Below, piece after piece: positions 11,823 through 20,190 of a stretch of 64,000 nucleotides of DNA. Numbering within the stretch: position 1 is the stretch's first letter; every line of letters begins with the position of its first letter. The notes beneath the pieces are model-generated. The model did not search any database, was not told where the DNA came from, and was given only the letters and a program-made list of their open reading frames with translations. The stretch is from the NCBI RefSeq assembly GCF_010500915.1, contig NZ_JAAAWP010000003.1, positions 310,001 through 374,000 on the forward strand. Direction: 5' to 3'. The position numbers and the translations under genes were made by a program. This stretch comes from Alteromonas hispanica. GTDB taxonomy: Bacteria; Pseudomonadota; Gammaproteobacteria; Enterobacterales; Alteromonadaceae.

Positions 11823-11911
11823 GACGTCTCCCACGTCATTGTTTTTTTCATGTGTGAATTACCTTATGGAGTTAATCTCCGCTTATGCCGATGCTATGCA
11901 TCGGCTTTTTT
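11823..11911 (+). ncRNA. Candidate small RNA end or stacked hairpins, plus strand
   Basis: Three hairpins follow each other far (260-350 bp) after accC. GACGT-CTCCC-ACGTC (11823-11837) has a T run nearby. GGAG-TTAAT-CTCC covers 11868-11880. The strong terminator GCCGATGC-TAT-GCATCGGC covers 11887-11905 and is followed by six T. No reading frame of coding appearance ends here. A perfect intrinsic terminator with no gene in front suggests an independent short transcript. The 5' end is not defined. Structure seen; RNA inferred. Confidence 0.4.
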
Positions 11912-11970
11912 ATGTCCGCATTTTGTCAGCAACCTCTGGGCTATGTAATTCCGCTCCACAAACGCCACCC

Positions 11971-12070
11971 AAAAAAAAGGCCCACCAAACGGTGGGCCAA
12001 ACAGCAAGAACGCGTACACACTTTAACAGTGCATTAGTGAATACGCCCCGTATTTTATTGAAGTTCATAT
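11971..12070 (-). ncRNA. Candidate small RNA on the minus strand with a strong terminator
   Basis: On the minus strand GGCCCACC-GTTT-GGTGGGCC (11979-11998) is followed by eight T, a near-ideal intrinsic terminator. No minus-strand gene lies directly upstream; the nearest one (12650-12910) is separated by a plus-strand gene. A possible promoter, TTGTGA, 17 bp, TTAATA, sits upstream on that strand near 12075-12105, which would give a transcript of roughly 100 nt. The open frame here (11910-12170) runs through the terminator and is not a plausible gene. Confidence 0.4.
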
Positions 12071-12204
12071 ATATTAAATTACTTATTTTTAACCTCACAA
12101 CCTTTAATAAGTGAAGTGAGTTCTTTAGACTCGAGCCAATGCAAGGAAAAGAAATTTCATAAAGGAACAAATTTAAAAACAGTCAATAACCTCTAAGGCA
12201 GTCT

Positions 12205-12636
12205 ATGCAAAGTCGTTATACACAGCTCAAAGAAAAGCTTCCTATTTCAAGATTATCTGACGATGTCCTTCTCGCGCTTCGCGTTTTATATGATGACCCC
12301 CTCGACATCGTAGACCTTAAGCAGGATATCGACGACCTCACTGTTTATCCTGAGAGGCTTCATGATAGCTACCGCAAAGAGTGGGAAACTTACGTGCTTA
12401 AATCGCTAGCAGCAGAGCTTAAGAGTAATTGCGATTTATCTGCTTCTGAATATATTGAAAGCGTCATGCAACGCGTGGAGGACGTAGAGCAAAACAATGC
12501 GTCTTACGCAGCCTTTTTAGAAAAGGTTACTCAAGCCAAACAAATTAATGAATCTGGCAATACCCTTGTTTTTCCTAGCCCTTTTCGCCAGCAACTTATG
12601 GCGTTTTTACTCCCCGTTAGCACGGTAGACAAGTAG
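12205..12636 (+). CDS. Hypothetical protein, acidic and helical
   Basis: A product of 143 residues, predicted mostly alpha-helical and acidic (segments such as DDPLDIVDLKQDIDDL), without signal peptide, membrane segment or known motif. The complete frame has coding-like codon use and a sensible start. It stands alone between the candidate RNA region and the convergent TIGR03643 gene, whose stop lies 13 bp away. I do not recognise the family. The function is unknown. Confidence 0.65.
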   Translation: MQSRYTQLKEKLPISRLSDDVLLALRVLYDDPLDIVDLKQDIDDLTVYPERLHDSYRKEWETYVLKSLAAELKSNCDLSASEYIESVMQRVEDVEQNNASYAAFLEKVTQAKQINESGNTLVFPSPFRQQLMAFLLPVSTVDK

Positions 12637-12649
12637 CGCTAATAGCGCA

Positions 12650-12910
12650 TTATTTGTTGGCGCTTTTCACTTTGTACTGAGACGGACAATATCCTCGGTC
12701 CACGCCTTCTGGGCGCAAACTAGCATGCTTAGTTTTGCGGCCAGACACCCTTGCGCGCCAGTTCTTAAACGTTTTTTGTTTTAAGTTTTTACGCATAAGC
12801 TTAATGACTTCTTTTTCAGGCAGGCCGTATAAACGTTCGATAGCCTCAAACGGCGTTCTATCTTCCCACGCCATCTCTATAACTCTCGACTGCTGTTCTT
12901 CATCTAACAT
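12650..12910 (-). CDS. TIGR03643 family protein (DUF2805-like)
   Basis: A small basic protein of 86 residues with the typical core AWEDRTPFEAIERLYGLPEKEVIKLMR, which looks like a helix-turn-helix, followed by RARVSGRKTKH. This family is widespread in marine bacteria and has no assigned function. The fold hints at nucleic acid binding. It lies 66 bp downstream of the FAN1-exonuclease gene in the same direction, so the two may share a transcript. Family assignment from memory of the motif. Confidence 0.8.
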   Translation of the reverse strand: MLDEEQQSRVIEMAWEDRTPFEAIERLYGLPEKEVIKLMRKNLKQKTFKNWRARVSGRKTKHASLRPEGVDRGYCPSQYKVKSANK

Positions 12911-12976
12911 AGCTATTCTCTCGTTGCAGACTGTTTATCGCTGTTGATACGAAAATTTACCGTCTTCGTTCAAATT

Positions 12977-15127
12977 TTATAGGGCGTTTTCTCTATCATC
13001 TTTTTCAAAAGCTAATTTAAGTAATTCGGCCGCAGCTTTTGCATCAGAAAGGGCACGGTGATGACGCTCCATAGAGATATAAAAATGCTTGGTTAGATTG
13101 GCAAGTGAGTAAGAAGGCAACCCTGGATAAGTGCGCCGCATTTCTCTTACCGTACACATTTTAGGGCGACGAAAGGGCTGTTCTAAACGCGCAAACTCTT
13201 GCTTTATAAAGCCATAGTCAAAATTCACATTGTGAGCTACAAATACAGAGTCTTCAGTAAACGCAGCTATTTCACTGGCAACGTCTGCAAAAATAGGCGC
13301 ACCTTCCACCATATCATCTGAAATACCGGTCAGCCGCGTAATATTTGCAGGAATTCGGCGCTGTGGGTTTATTAAGGTTTGATAACGGTCTACTTCCTCG
13401 CCGGCAATAAGCTTCACCATTCCAATTTCGGTAATGCGATTGTAGCTGTTGTTTCCCCCTGTGGTTTCTATATCCACAACGACATAGGGCTGCTCAGGGT
13501 CGCGTACCCAGTTTACTGTTGTTACAGCCACATCAAACCCGGCCTGTTGCAAACGCTGAATAGACACCAGCTGGTTTCGTCGCAATTGATCTCCAGGGGC
13601 TTTTATTTCCTCAAACCGCAAGCCGTTGTCGTAAACCATAATATCGGGAAAACCATCTCTCAGGTTTTCAAAATCTCGACTCATCATTCTAAGCACGTTC
13701 TGAATACTTTGTAATTCACCGTACTGCAGCAGTGCTTCAATGGGCTCTAGTAATCGACTAGACCATATAAACAAACTGTTCACTTTCCCATAATGGGTTG
13801 TGGCCATTTTTTGGATATGAAAAAGCAGCTTTTCCTTTGAATCTAATGAAGAAAGTAGCCCTTCAATGCTGGTTTTAAACTTTGCATAAAAGTTGTTTTG
13901 CTTTAACGACAGTGGTCTTCGGTCAAATTCCGTTACCAACGTATCTTCTTCGTACAGTTGAGACCAAAACGTTAGGCCGAAGATACTGCGCCACAATCGG
14001 TTTTCTGTGCGCCAACCTTTTATGCCATGCCGTGCGTAATGCGCTAGCACTCCTCTTTCAACCTGCTGATTTTGACTCACATCTATTGCCAGCTCTCTAC
14101 TGGCACTGCGCAACATATCGGTGACTGAACTCGTGCGTTTTTTATTGAATTTTCTCGCATAGAAATCTTCTGCGAAAGCCAGCAATGTATCTGATTGCGG
14201 GTTGTCGATAATGCTTTCCAGTATCACTTTAACATCATCTATGTTTCCAACTTTATAACTCTCTCTTATCCACTTTTCTTTTGCTTTGTCACTCTCAGCT
14301 AAGCCAAGTATATGCAGGCCTTTCTGCTTGTCTTCATCAAGTAACTTAAGCCCCAACGCATAAAGTAACTGGTCGCGGTAAAAGCCAGCAGATACGCCTT
14401 CTGTTGTTGGGAAATCCTCGTTTGCTAAGGCAAACAGTGCCTCGCGGTCGTAATAACCTAACTGCGTATAATGATTTGCGTAAAACCATGCTGCTTCGGT
14501 ATCTGCTTTAGTTTCAAACCGCGCGACATCGGTTACTGAGTCTGAACGCGTGCGCATGACACCTAAATCTCGCATAGAAAATTGGTTTAACCGGCTTTTT
14601 GTATTGCCGAAATAAAGAAACAATAAAAAGCGTAAGGAGTCATCAAAAAGGCACACTAAGTAGTTTTCAATTGAGTTGCTATCAATTGAAAAGCGGCTTG
14701 GCCATCCGTTAGCGCGTATCTCATTATCAAGAAGCGTAACCAGTTTGGGCTTGGTCAACGACGCCAACCCTTGTGTACTGCCATACTCTGCCAATAACGT
14801 TATAATGGCATCTTTAGTAAGAACTCCTGAGATATCGTTCAGCGATGCATGAGTTATGTCACCAAACCAGCCGTCTTCTGTAAGCGCGTCGATATACGCT
14901 TGAGGCGAATTAATTTCAGCATAATTAAATTGCGTTCTATCAATAATGGCATACTTGCGATTTGCGGCACGCACTATAATGCACTGCTCATCTTCGTTTA
15001 ACGCTTTAAAGCGATGAATAAATTTTGCAGCACTATCTGAAAGCAATGTTGCACTCGCCCCCTCGAAAAAGCGAAGGAACTCGTGAAAGTGAGTAAGATA
15101 ATAGCGTGGGGGAAGATCTTTTCGCAT
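12977..15127 (-). CDS. FAN1-like VRR-NUC nuclease fused to a DEDDh exonuclease
   Basis: 716 residues. Residues 1 to about 545 resemble bacterial FAN1 structure-specific nucleases: YYLTHFHEFLRF start, AEINSPQAYIDALTEDGW, a SAP-like helical part near 100-140, and a VRR-NUC domain. The nuclease motif is intact, with FPD at 493-495, E507 and K509 in EEIKAPGDQL, and Q519 following. Residues 546-716 form a DnaQ-type 3'-5' exonuclease with D552/E554 (VDIETTGG), D637 (HNVNFDYGF) and H690...D695 (HRALSDA), so all DEDDh residues are present. FAN1 enzymes act on interstrand crosslinks and flapped DNA. The fusion would join endonuclease and exonuclease in one chain. Domains are clear; the biological role is inferred. 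Confidence 0.85.
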   Translation of the reverse strand: MRKDLPPRYYLTHFHEFLRFFEGASATLLSDSAAKFIHRFKALNEDEQCIIVRAANRKYAIIDRTQFNYAEINSPQAYIDALTEDGWFGDITHASLNDISGVLTKDAIITLLAEYGSTQGLASLTKPKLVTLLDNEIRANGWPSRFSIDSNSIENYLVCLFDDSLRFLLFLYFGNTKSRLNQFSMRDLGVMRTRSDSVTDVARFETKADTEAAWFYANHYTQLGYYDREALFALANEDFPTTEGVSAGFYRDQLLYALGLKLLDEDKQKGLHILGLAESDKAKEKWIRESYKVGNIDDVKVILESIIDNPQSDTLLAFAEDFYARKFNKKRTSSVTDMLRSASRELAIDVSQNQQVERGVLAHYARHGIKGWRTENRLWRSIFGLTFWSQLYEEDTLVTEFDRRPLSLKQNNFYAKFKTSIEGLLSSLDSKEKLLFHIQKMATTHYGKVNSLFIWSSRLLEPIEALLQYGELQSIQNVLRMMSRDFENLRDGFPDIMVYDNGLRFEEIKAPGDQLRRNQLVSIQRLQQAGFDVAVTTVNWVRDPEQPYVVVDIETTGGNNSYNRITEIGMVKLIAGEEVDRYQTLINPQRRIPANITRLTGISDDMVEGAPIFADVASEIAAFTEDSVFVAHNVNFDYGFIKQEFARLEQPFRRPKMCTVREMRRTYPGLPSYSLANLTKHFYISMERHHRALSDAKAAAELLKLAFEKDDRENAL

Positions 15128-15178
15128 ACGGCCAGTTGTTCAGTCATTCTCGCGATAGTGTATATTTATACAGCACCA

Positions 15179-15478
15179 TTAATCAACCTTTACTCGCTGT
15201 TTCGCAACCCAATTGAAAAATGTGGTGAGCTGCTCGTCAGCTAGCAGCAACTGCAATGTTGAAAGCCGTTTCGCCAGCATCATTTCATCATAGAAGCGAT
15301 GAATACCACTGTGGCACTGTCGACAGATATACACGCCCTCTTGCAGCTGCGCCTTGGTATAGTTTTTTTTGAAAAACGGACGTCGATGCATTTTCTTCGG
15401 GATAAGATGATGAAAGGTGAGCCGTGTTTTTCGCTTACAACACGGACAGATGCCAACGGTATTTGCCACAAAAAGCAC
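15179..15478 (-). CDS. Small HNH-type zinc protein
   Basis: 99 residues, with the pattern CPCC (residues 12-15), FHHLIPKK, then CRQCHSGIH. This is the two-CxxC, central-HH arrangement of HNH nucleases such as the McrA-like small proteins. The start appears to be GTG at 15478; a second GTG at 15469 is also possible. It lies 50 bp upstream of the FAN1-exonuclease gene on the same strand, and may belong to the same unit. Nuclease activity is not proven by the motif. Confidence 0.75.
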   Translation of the reverse strand: MLFVANTVGICPCCKRKTRLTFHHLIPKKMHRRPFFKKNYTKAQLQEGVYICRQCHSGIHRFYDEMMLAKRLSTLQLLLADEQLTTFFNWVAKQRVKVD

Positions 15479-15644
15479 CTATATAAATATACTAGTCCTA
15501 TATGTATTCTTCAGACAATTCGTCTTAATTTATACCGATAAAATGACGTTGTGATCACAAGCGTGCATATTGAGAAGTAAAATCAATCCAGCAAAAGAAA
15601 ATACCCGTAACTATGGGTACAAATTTTAAATAGTGAAGATAATT

Positions 15645-15836
15645 ATGAGTTTGACACGCGCGATGGGGTTTTCCTGCCCATACTGCATGGCACCGAACGA
15701 TGTTGAAATTGACGAAATGAACGATGTGGGGCAAATTCAGGTTCTTGATTGTCAAGTCTGCTGCCAGCCCATTGAGCTTAGAGTTTTTCAGCATGGTGAC
15801 GAACTTTCTATAGAGGCAGAAAGAGAAAATGACTGA
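15645..15836 (+). CDS. CPXCG-motif cysteine-rich protein
   Basis: 63 residues from the ATG at 15645, chosen because GAAG lies six bases before it; a GTG four codons upstream is the alternative. It has a zinc-ribbon-like pair of knuckles, CPYC near residues 11-14 and CQVCCQPIEL near 35-44. The family is small, widespread in gammaproteobacteria and uncharacterised. It overlaps the next gene by 8 bp, so translation of the two is probably coupled. Confidence 0.82.
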   Translation: MSLTRAMGFSCPYCMAPNDVEIDEMNDVGQIQVLDCQVCCQPIELRVFQHGDELSIEAEREND

Positions 15837-16467
15837 TCGCATGACCCGCGACGATTTAGATGAATTAGAGCAGCGCTATAGAGCCAACCTTATCAATAGC
15901 TTATCTGGCTTTAAGTCTGCTGCTCTGCTTGGTAGCTCAGATGGTAAAACCAATAATTTGGCCATCATTAGCTCGGTAGTACACGTCGGTGCAAATCCGC
16001 CTCTGCTAGGCATGATAATGCGCCCACACACTGTACAACGCGATTCATTAGACAATATAAAACAGCAGGGTTATTACACGCTTAACCATGTTCATACCGA
16101 TTGGATTGATAAGGCCCATCAAACGTCAGCGCGTTATGAACAAAACGAAAGTGAATTTGACGCTGTAGGGCTTACACCATTTTTCAGTGATGGACTTCCC
16201 GCGCCTTACGTGAAGGAAAGTGAGGTAAAAATTGGTTTGAAGGTAGCGCAGCATTTTACGCTTCTAAACAAAACCGAAATGGTAATTGGTGAAATACAAG
16301 AAGTTATTTTTGATAAACATGCACTGCATAAAGACGGTTATTTAGATATAGAAGCACTGAGCACTGCTTCAATTTCTGGGTTAGATAGTTATCATAAAAG
16401 CCAAAGACTGGCGCAGTTCGCTTATGCGAAACCGCATGTAAAACTTGATAGGAAGAAAACTTCTTAA
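15829..16467 (+). CDS. Flavin reductase family protein (FMN-binding split barrel)
   Basis: 212 residues. The flavin reductase-like domain covers about 15-190: LINSLSGFKSAALLGSSDGKTNNLAIISSVVHVG followed by PPLLGMIMRPHTVQRDSLDNI is the classical FMN-binding arrangement of this family. Such enzymes use NAD(P)H and FMN to supply reduced flavin or act as flavoprotein oxidoreductases; the partner is unknown. Co-translated with the cysteine-rich protein (8-bp overlap), and followed by its own terminator. Confidence 0.82.
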   Translation: MTDRMTRDDLDELEQRYRANLINSLSGFKSAALLGSSDGKTNNLAIISSVVHVGANPPLLGMIMRPHTVQRDSLDNIKQQGYYTLNHVHTDWIDKAHQTSARYEQNESEFDAVGLTPFFSDGLPAPYVKESEVKIGLKVAQHFTLLNKTEMVIGEIQEVIFDKHALHKDGYLDIEALSTASISGLDSYHKSQRLAQFAYAKPHVKLDRKKTS

Positions 16468-16597
16468 CAAGTTTGCGGTCTTATATTTAATAGCAGCTCC
16501 ACACTTTATGAATATTTATTAATCGGTAAATAATGCAATTCACATAAATTTTGTCGATCTTTACTCAAAAAGAGTTAGTATTAAGTATGAAGTCGAA

Positions 16598-16626
16598 AAA
16601 CCTGCTCTCTTTGGGCAGGTTTTTTG
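16598..16626 (+). terminator. Terminator after the flavin reductase gene
   Basis: AAACCTGC (16598-16605) pairs with GCAGGTTT (16615-16622), and the T run continues to 16625. It lies between the flavin reductase stop and the HiPIP start, so it rules out the longer HiPIP frame that begins at 16551. Confidence 0.82.
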
Positions 16627-16685
16627 CGTTTAAGGCACTGAATAAAAAAGAATCATTATCGTTTCTATCTCATTGGGAGAATGTT

Positions 16686-16979
16686 ATGAAATCTGTTAAT
16701 CGCCGTGACTTTATGAAGCTTACGGGCTCTACACTGATAGGGTTAACGTTAGGTGGCGTGGCACTGCGCGCTCAAGCGCAAGAGCAGCTAAGCGCAGACG
16801 ACGCTACCGCTAAAGCGCTAAATTACACGCCGTCTTCAACAGTTGAAGGCGCAAAGTGCAGCAATTGTATGTATGTTCAAGGCGCAGATGGTGAGCAGTA
16901 TCGCCCTTGTAACATTTTCCCAGGAAAACTGGTTAATGCTGACGGCTGGTGTAGTGCATGGGTTAAAAAACCTGGCTAA
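16686..16979 (+). CDS. High-potential iron-sulfur protein (HiPIP), Tat-exported
   Basis: 97 residues from the ATG at 16686, which has GGGAGA five bases upstream. The N-terminus VNRRDFMKLTG is a twin-arginine signal followed by a hydrophobic stretch ending around ALRAQA, so the folded protein with its cluster is exported to the periplasm. Four cysteines in the HiPIP pattern (CSNC, RPCNIFPG, GWCSAW) ligate a 4Fe-4S cluster. It would carry single electrons in the periplasm. The gene is monocistronic between two terminators. Partner unknown. Confidence 0.92.
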   Translation: MKSVNRRDFMKLTGSTLIGLTLGGVALRAQAQEQLSADDATAKALNYTPSSTVEGAKCSNCMYVQGADGEQYRPCNIFPGKLVNADGWCSAWVKKPG

Positions 16980-17110
16980 TTGTCAACGCTTTGGTAGAAC
17001 GTTAGCCTAGTTGATTGCTTATACAAACAACAGCAATGCTAAAGCGCGCTAACGTGAACATATAAGGCTACGATAAAAGCTGAAAACACAAGCTATAGGT
17101 CAAAATAAAA

Positions 17111-17145
17111 GGGCCCAAACAATGATTTGTTTGAGCCCTTTTTTT
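17111..17145 (+). terminator. Terminator after the HiPIP gene
   Basis: GGGCCCAAACAA (17111-17122) pairs with TTGTTTGAGCCC (17127-17138) with one mismatch, followed by seven T. An A-rich stretch before it may let it work for the convergent amidase transcript as well. Confidence 0.85.
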
Positions 17146-17244
17146 ATTACCTTGACCCGTTCTAAATAGCGTTGTTAAGTTCTAACGCTCACTGAAAAGC
17201 GTCATTCAAATGCTTCGTTTAAGCATCTTACTTAGATACACACC

Positions 17245-18861
17245 TTATTTAGACACGATGCCATCAGTAAGAGGTTTTAACTCTGGCGCATCTAGTCTTG
17301 ATGGTAAGAGGCCCGGCGTAATAGTAAACCCGTGTTTAGCCTCAAACACGCTGCCAATCCTCAGCACTTTCTCATCCATCCATTTACCTGCAATAAAACT
17401 TAATCCCACAGGGAGATGCTTCACCTCACCAGCCGGCACGGTTAAATGAGGGTATCCAGCTACAGCAGCGAGATATCCAATACCGATAAACCCTCCTGGT
17501 GAATGATCGCCGTAAACACCATCAATTAAAAAGGAAGGGCTGTTAGAGGGAGACACCAACACATCTACGTTGTGCTGTTTCATGAGCGTGTCGATACCAT
17601 TCGCTCCCGCAGTTTGTTGAATAAGGGCTAGCGCCGACTTGTACTCTTCACTTTCTATAGAGGCTGCTTCTAATGATTTTTCAAAAATATCTTGATTGAA
17701 CAAAACCAACTCACGGTCATCGCCCTTATTAAACTCAATAAGAGAGGCCAAGTCTCGTGCAGGGATATCTGCCGGCGAATCAGCGAGGTACTCATTTATT
17801 GATGCATGAAACTCTGCCAGTAATACATTGTAAGAATCGGCCCAAAAGCTATCTGGCTGCTCAAAGTCTTCGATGTCTACCAAGGTAGCACCGGCGTTCT
17901 TCAAACTGTTCAGTGCGTTTTCATAGGCTTCTAGCACGTGTGGGTTGTCACCCTGGCGGTAACGAACTACCCCCACACGAATCCCCTTCAAATCTGTGGA
18001 AATTAGCGATGCCTTCGGCGTTTTGATCACATGTTCATCGGCGGCTTTTGTTGCGCTGTCTTTGCCATCCGAGCCGGCCATGATAGAAGCCATTAACCAT
18101 GCATCTTGCACATTATTGGTCATCGGCCCTGCAGTATCTTGGCTAAACGAGATAGGAACAATGTGAGTACGCGAGAGCATTCCCACCGTTGGCTTGAAAC
18201 CAACCACGCCGTTCATAGATGACGGGCAGATAATTGAACCATTGGTTTCTGTTCCCACCGCTAAAGAAGCTAGGCGAAGAGCCATAGCGGCACCCGAACC
18301 TGATGAAGAACCACAGGCGCTTCTTGATAATAAATGTGGATTACGAGTTAACCCACCTACGGCACTCCACCCACTAATGGATGACTCGGATCGAAAGTTC
18401 GCCCACTCTGACAAATTGGTTTTACCTAGAATGATGGCATCTGATGCTTTTAGCTTGGCAACAATAGGCGCGTCGCGCTCCGTCATATTATTTAGTAGTG
18501 CCATTGAGCCCGCGGTAGTTGCCATCTCGCTCGTTTCAATGTTGTCTTTTAATAACACTGGAATACCAGCCAGCGCGCCAACGTTTTCGCCATTTTCAAT
18601 CTTTGCATCTATGCGCTTAGCCTGCTCAAGAGCTTGGCTATTTACAGCAAGAATACTGTTTGCATCAGTATCTAGGCGCTCGATGCGAGCTAAGTAGCCT
18701 GATACCAAGTCGTACGACGTTAGTTCGCCAGATTGAATAGCAGCGGCTTGGACGTGAGCCGGTTTATCCAGCCACTCCAACGCCATGTTTTGCTGTTTAC
18801 TTGTTGTTGTACAAGCGCCGCATAGCGCGACAAAAATGAGTAGATACCACTTCTTTATCAT
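17245..18861 (-). CDS. Amidase signature family enzyme, probable lipoprotein
   Basis: 538 residues of the amidase signature family (Ser-cisSer-Lys triad). K105 lies in PVLLKDNIE, the glycine/serine-rich CGSSSGSGAA stretch near 183-192 supplies the cis-serine, and GTETNGSIICPS gives the nucleophile S209. The N-terminus is hydrophobic and ends in LCGACTTT, an imperfect lipobox near C17, so the enzyme is probably exported and perhaps lipid-anchored. It hydrolyses an amide bond; the substrate is unknown. Exported members exist that differ from the cytoplasmic GatA. Stands alone. Confidence 0.88.
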   Translation of the reverse strand: MIKKWYLLIFVALCGACTTTSKQQNMALEWLDKPAHVQAAAIQSGELTSYDLVSGYLARIERLDTDANSILAVNSQALEQAKRIDAKIENGENVGALAGIPVLLKDNIETSEMATTAGSMALLNNMTERDAPIVAKLKASDAIILGKTNLSEWANFRSESSISGWSAVGGLTRNPHLLSRSACGSSSGSGAAMALRLASLAVGTETNGSIICPSSMNGVVGFKPTVGMLSRTHIVPISFSQDTAGPMTNNVQDAWLMASIMAGSDGKDSATKAADEHVIKTPKASLISTDLKGIRVGVVRYRQGDNPHVLEAYENALNSLKNAGATLVDIEDFEQPDSFWADSYNVLLAEFHASINEYLADSPADIPARDLASLIEFNKGDDRELVLFNQDIFEKSLEAASIESEEYKSALALIQQTAGANGIDTLMKQHNVDVLVSPSNSPSFLIDGVYGDHSPGGFIGIGYLAAVAGYPHLTVPAGEVKHLPVGLSFIAGKWMDEKVLRIGSVFEAKHGFTITPGLLPSRLDAPELKPLTDGIVSK

Positions 18862-19150
18862 TATTTTTCCCTTTTATGGCACATGGCCGCTGAGGCTCAC
18901 TAAGGCGACAGGCCCTGCAAGCAATCAGCGGTGTATTTTTTTAAAGCATCAGGTACTTTTTATACTATGCAGCAAAAATAGTTCATATGTAATGAAAATA
19001 ACAAGAGCAGGCGGGCTGTTAACTGAGGATAAGTTGGAAAATAGACTTGCCGCTTTGATTTTGTAATAAAAGCATCTAAAGCAACAGAAACTAGTCTTAC
19101 TTATCGGCCGCTTCGTGGCTAATTGAGCGGTTCACAGTCTTTAGTGGACG

Positions 19151-19939
19151 CTACTTCGAGTAAGAAATATCCGCAGTTTCGTTTGAGACATAGGCGAACA
19201 AACCGTTTAAGCCGCTCCATTCGAGCCCGTATTTTTCTAACAATGCTTGGTAGCGACCGCTTTTGATAAACAAAGACAAGCTGTGATTAAACGATTCACG
19301 CAGTGACTTGTCTGGAATTCCCGCTCGATAAGTGGAAACTGGAAACAGTTCGTGAAAAACAACATCGTCGTTTTTATATCTATCGTCTTGATTCTTAAAA
19401 TGAGAAAAGATATTTCTGTCCATTACAGCAACATCAACGCTTCCTAGCATTAGCATGTCTACTTGGCGTTCTTGTTTCGCCATTTCAAGATATGTGGGGT
19501 GGGCTGCAAAAATGTGGTGGAACTCTTCACCTAATACCGATGTTGCCGTTTGAAAAGCCACAACGCTTCTCGTTTTTAATGCGTCAACACTGTCGAGATT
19601 AAGTTTTCTATCTGCACGGGTAATTGCAACGTTTTGATACACAATGTAAGGGCTAGAGAGTATGTCTTGGGAGACATCATGAGAGTCAGTCATTGTTAGG
19701 CCAATATCTACTGCGCCTTGGTTGAGCACTTTAGCAGTTCTACCAAAAGGCAAATACAACGGCTTAAACTCATAACCCATGTCATTCACAATCGCACGAA
19801 TTAACTCCACCTCAAAACCACTATCATTAGCAGCCACTACATACGGAGGTTTGTCCCACCCAATTGCCACCTCTAACTCGCGAGAATGCGCATCAAAACA
19901 CATCAATAAGAGGTTTAAAGCTAAAAGGAGTGCTCGCAT
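19151..19939 (-). CDS. Periplasmic solute-binding protein, family 3
   Basis: 262 residues with a signal peptide (1 to about 19, ending DAHS). The bacterial extracellular solute-binding family 3 fold is indicated by VAIGWDKPPYVVAANDSGFEVELIRAI at the mature N-terminus and by VDIGLTMTDS, with a paired pattern typical of amino-acid binding proteins. No transport permease or ATPase gene lies nearby, so it may serve as an orphan sensor or a distant transporter. Not linked to neighbouring genes. Confidence 0.8.
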   Translation of the reverse strand: MRALLLALNLLLMCFDAHSRELEVAIGWDKPPYVVAANDSGFEVELIRAIVNDMGYEFKPLYLPFGRTAKVLNQGAVDIGLTMTDSHDVSQDILSSPYIVYQNVAITRADRKLNLDSVDALKTRSVVAFQTATSVLGEEFHHIFAAHPTYLEMAKQERQVDMLMLGSVDVAVMDRNIFSHFKNQDDRYKNDDVVFHELFPVSTYRAGIPDKSLRESFNHSLSLFIKSGRYQALLEKYGLEWSGLNGLFAYVSNETADISYSK

Positions 19940-20190
19940 ATGTTAGTGATTCTCATTTACAAAGAGGGTTAGTTGGTGATGATACAACCTTTATGAATTG
20001 TTGGTAGTCGACAAAAGGTTAATTTTTGAGCATGACATTTGAGCGAAAACAACAAAACGATAAGGTTTGCTTCGCGAAGAGGCTTTTTACCTAATTAACG
20101 ATGCACGACAGGTATTTTTATTACCCGGTCGATTTCGTTTAATTGAGGTGAGAGGTACAATAGTGGTAAACACGTTAATGAACAATCACT

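Noticed and set aside
11839-12170. Plus and minus frames of 86-91 codons
   Set aside because: They run through two strong terminators and have no coding-like composition.
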